A stretch of 7,107 bases of DNA from Thermococcus sp. (GTDB lineage: Archaea > Methanobacteriota_B > Thermococci > Thermococcales > Thermococcaceae). The notes under the pieces were generated by a model, which was not told where the DNA came from, searched no databases, and was given only the letters and a program-made list of their open reading frames with translations. Made by a program: the position numbers and the translations under genes. The stretch spans positions 1 through 7,107 of the forward strand of contig JALTMZ010000048.1 of NCBI GenBank assembly GCA_027001105.1, in the 5' to 3' direction. Below are positions 6,236 through 7,107 of this stretch, one piece after another (position 1 is the first letter of the stretch; every line of letters begins with the position of its first letter).

Positions 6236-6250
6236 ATTATAAATCTTTCG
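6236..6250 (-). promoter_or_regulatory. BRE/TATA promoter of tRNA-Val
   Basis: On the minus strand, CGAAAGA followed by TTTATAAT is a strong archaeal BRE-TATA pair. Its centre is about 33 bp before tRNA nucleotide 1 (6206), which places initiation a few nucleotides upstream of the mature 5' end. It lies within the 49-bp gap just after the methyltransferase stop. Confidence 0.75.
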
Positions 6251-6255
6251 CTAAT

Positions 6256-7107
6256 TTAATAATCTCCCTCGTCAAGTTTTTCCCTCACGTATTCGGCTAT
6301 TGCCTTCGCAACCGTTGGAGGTACTGCCTCACCAACGCTGTCATACTGCACATCCCTTCCACCGAGGAATATATGATAATCTGGATACCCCATCAATCTT
6401 GCCTGCTCTCTGACAGTTAAAAGCCTGTCATCGAAGGGGTGAATGAACCTGCTGCCGCCCTTGACCGTGGGTGCAACCTTATAAGGATGAAGCCTGACCC
6501 AGTTGGTAAACTTCCTCTGTGAGTCTCCAAACTTATGCATTGCCATTCCCCATTTAAGGCGCATGATTTTCCTCTGCTTCCTTGGTGATAGCGGAACATA
6601 TCTGTGGTTGGGAATTTCTAATGCCTCAGGTAGCCTCGGGTCAGGTAAATCCCCGATTACATCCCACACCGTCAGCTTTTCCCTGACCCTCTTGGGCTTG
6701 AGGCGAATGTTCGAAATAAATACTCTCTTCCTTCTCTGAGCGGTTCCGTAATCTTGAGCATCCAAGATGTTGAAGTAAATCTCCTCATAACCAGCCTTTT
6801 CAAACTCATATCTCAAAGCATCCTTAAGCTCACCTTCCATAATTTGGGGCACTTCCTCCATGACAAATATCTTTGGCTGAAAATCCTTCACAAAGCGAAT
6901 GAAGTGCAAGACAAGCTGCCCAATAGGATCGTTGTAAAGCCTATCAAGGGGGTTCTCCTTTCTCTTTAAATTTGCGGCTGTGTAAGGCTCACATGGAGGT
7001 CCGCCTATTACTACATCTGGCACCCCAACATCTCTCATGACATCTATGGTGTGAATCTTCTTGATATCTTCAACATACATCTTAACCTCAGGGAAGTTGA
7101 ACTTGTA
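6256..7107 (-). CDS. C5-cytosine DNA methyltransferase, N-terminus outside window
   Basis: This SAM-dependent enzyme methylates C5 of cytosine in a short DNA site. The frame stays open to the window edge, so 283 C-terminal residues are visible and motif I (the SAM-binding FxGxGG) is missing. The ATG at 7080 is internal. In order: an acidic-loop region (NFPEVKMYVEDI), motif IV PPCEPYT with the catalytic Cys at 6991-6993, motif VI FVMEEVPQI, motif VIII YGTAQRRKRVF, the target-recognition region, motif IX DRLLTVREQARLMGYPD and motif X VGEAVPPTVAKAIAEYV. The conventional residues PCQ, ENV and GNAVPP are replaced by PCE, EEV and GEAVPP. The variable segment between NHRYVPLS and RLHPYKVAPT is only about 40 residues, so the recognition domain is small. 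It may belong to a restriction-modification system, but no restriction enzyme gene lies in the visible part. The target sequence cannot be told. Confidence 0.92.
   Translation of the reverse strand, partial: YKFNFPEVKMYVEDIKKIHTIDVMRDVGVPDVVIGGPPCEPYTAANLKRKENPLDRLYNDPIGQLVLHFIRFVKDFQPKIFVMEEVPQIMEGELKDALRYEFEKAGYEEIYFNILDAQDYGTAQRRKRVFISNIRLKPKRVREKLTVWDVIGDLPDPRLPEALEIPNHRYVPLSPRKQRKIMRLKWGMAMHKFGDSQRKFTNWVRLHPYKVAPTVKGGSRFIHPFDDRLLTVREQARLMGYPDYHIFLGGRDVQYDSVGEAVPPTVAKAIAEYVREKLDEGDY

Noticed and set aside
1..7107. CRISPR array or insertion sequence
   Set aside because: No regularly spaced repeats, transposase-like frame or terminal inverted repeats were found by eye.

Overview
The window looks like chromosomal DNA of a hyperthermophilic euryarchaeon of the order Thermococcales, probably a lower-GC Thermococcus or Pyrococcus relative. 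The evidence is a Thermococcales-like valyl-tRNA synthetase and Trm10, a DUF763 protein, archaeal BRE/TATA-type promoters with very short or absent leaders, T-rich terminators, a threonine/serine-linker lipoprotein and an archaeal tRNA-Val with encoded CCA. The species assignment is by eye only.

Layout, left to right: (1) positions 2-1249 (+) hold the C-terminal half of valS, cut by the window edge. (2) 1353-1930 (+) hold a two-gene toxin-antitoxin module: a 55-residue antitoxin-like protein overlapping by 10 nt a PIN-domain (VapC-type) ribonuclease. Its promoter sits between two copies of a TCACTAA-type direct repeat. (3) 1947-3062 (-) hold a tRNA position-9 methyltransferase of the archaeal Trm10 family, convergent with vapC. 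(4) 3144-4295 (+) hold an uncharacterised DUF763 protein, divergent from trm10, with two opposed promoters packed into about 80 bp and an apparently leaderless transcript. (5) 4374-6104 (+) hold a secreted, probably lipid-anchored protein whose ectodomain has three related beta-sandwich-like repeats and twelve N-glycosylation sequons. (6) 6130-6206 (-) hold tRNA-Val(UAC). (7) 6256-7107 (-) hold a C5-cytosine DNA methyltransferase lacking its N-terminus because of the window edge, with several departures from the textbook motifs.

A translation theme runs through the window (ValRS, tRNA-Val, Trm10 and a PIN RNase), but the genes lie on both strands with separate promoters, so it is not one operon. 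One concrete link is visible: the tRNA-Val has G at position 9, the nucleotide that archaeal Trm10 enzymes methylate. The toxin-antitoxin pair and the DNA methyltransferase are the accessory or defence-like parts. No mobile element, CRISPR array, large repeat or frameshifted gene was seen, and no gap between genes exceeds about 105 bp. The parts most worth following up are the DUF763 protein, the repeat-built lipoprotein, the variant methyltransferase motifs and the candidate operator of the toxin-antitoxin module.
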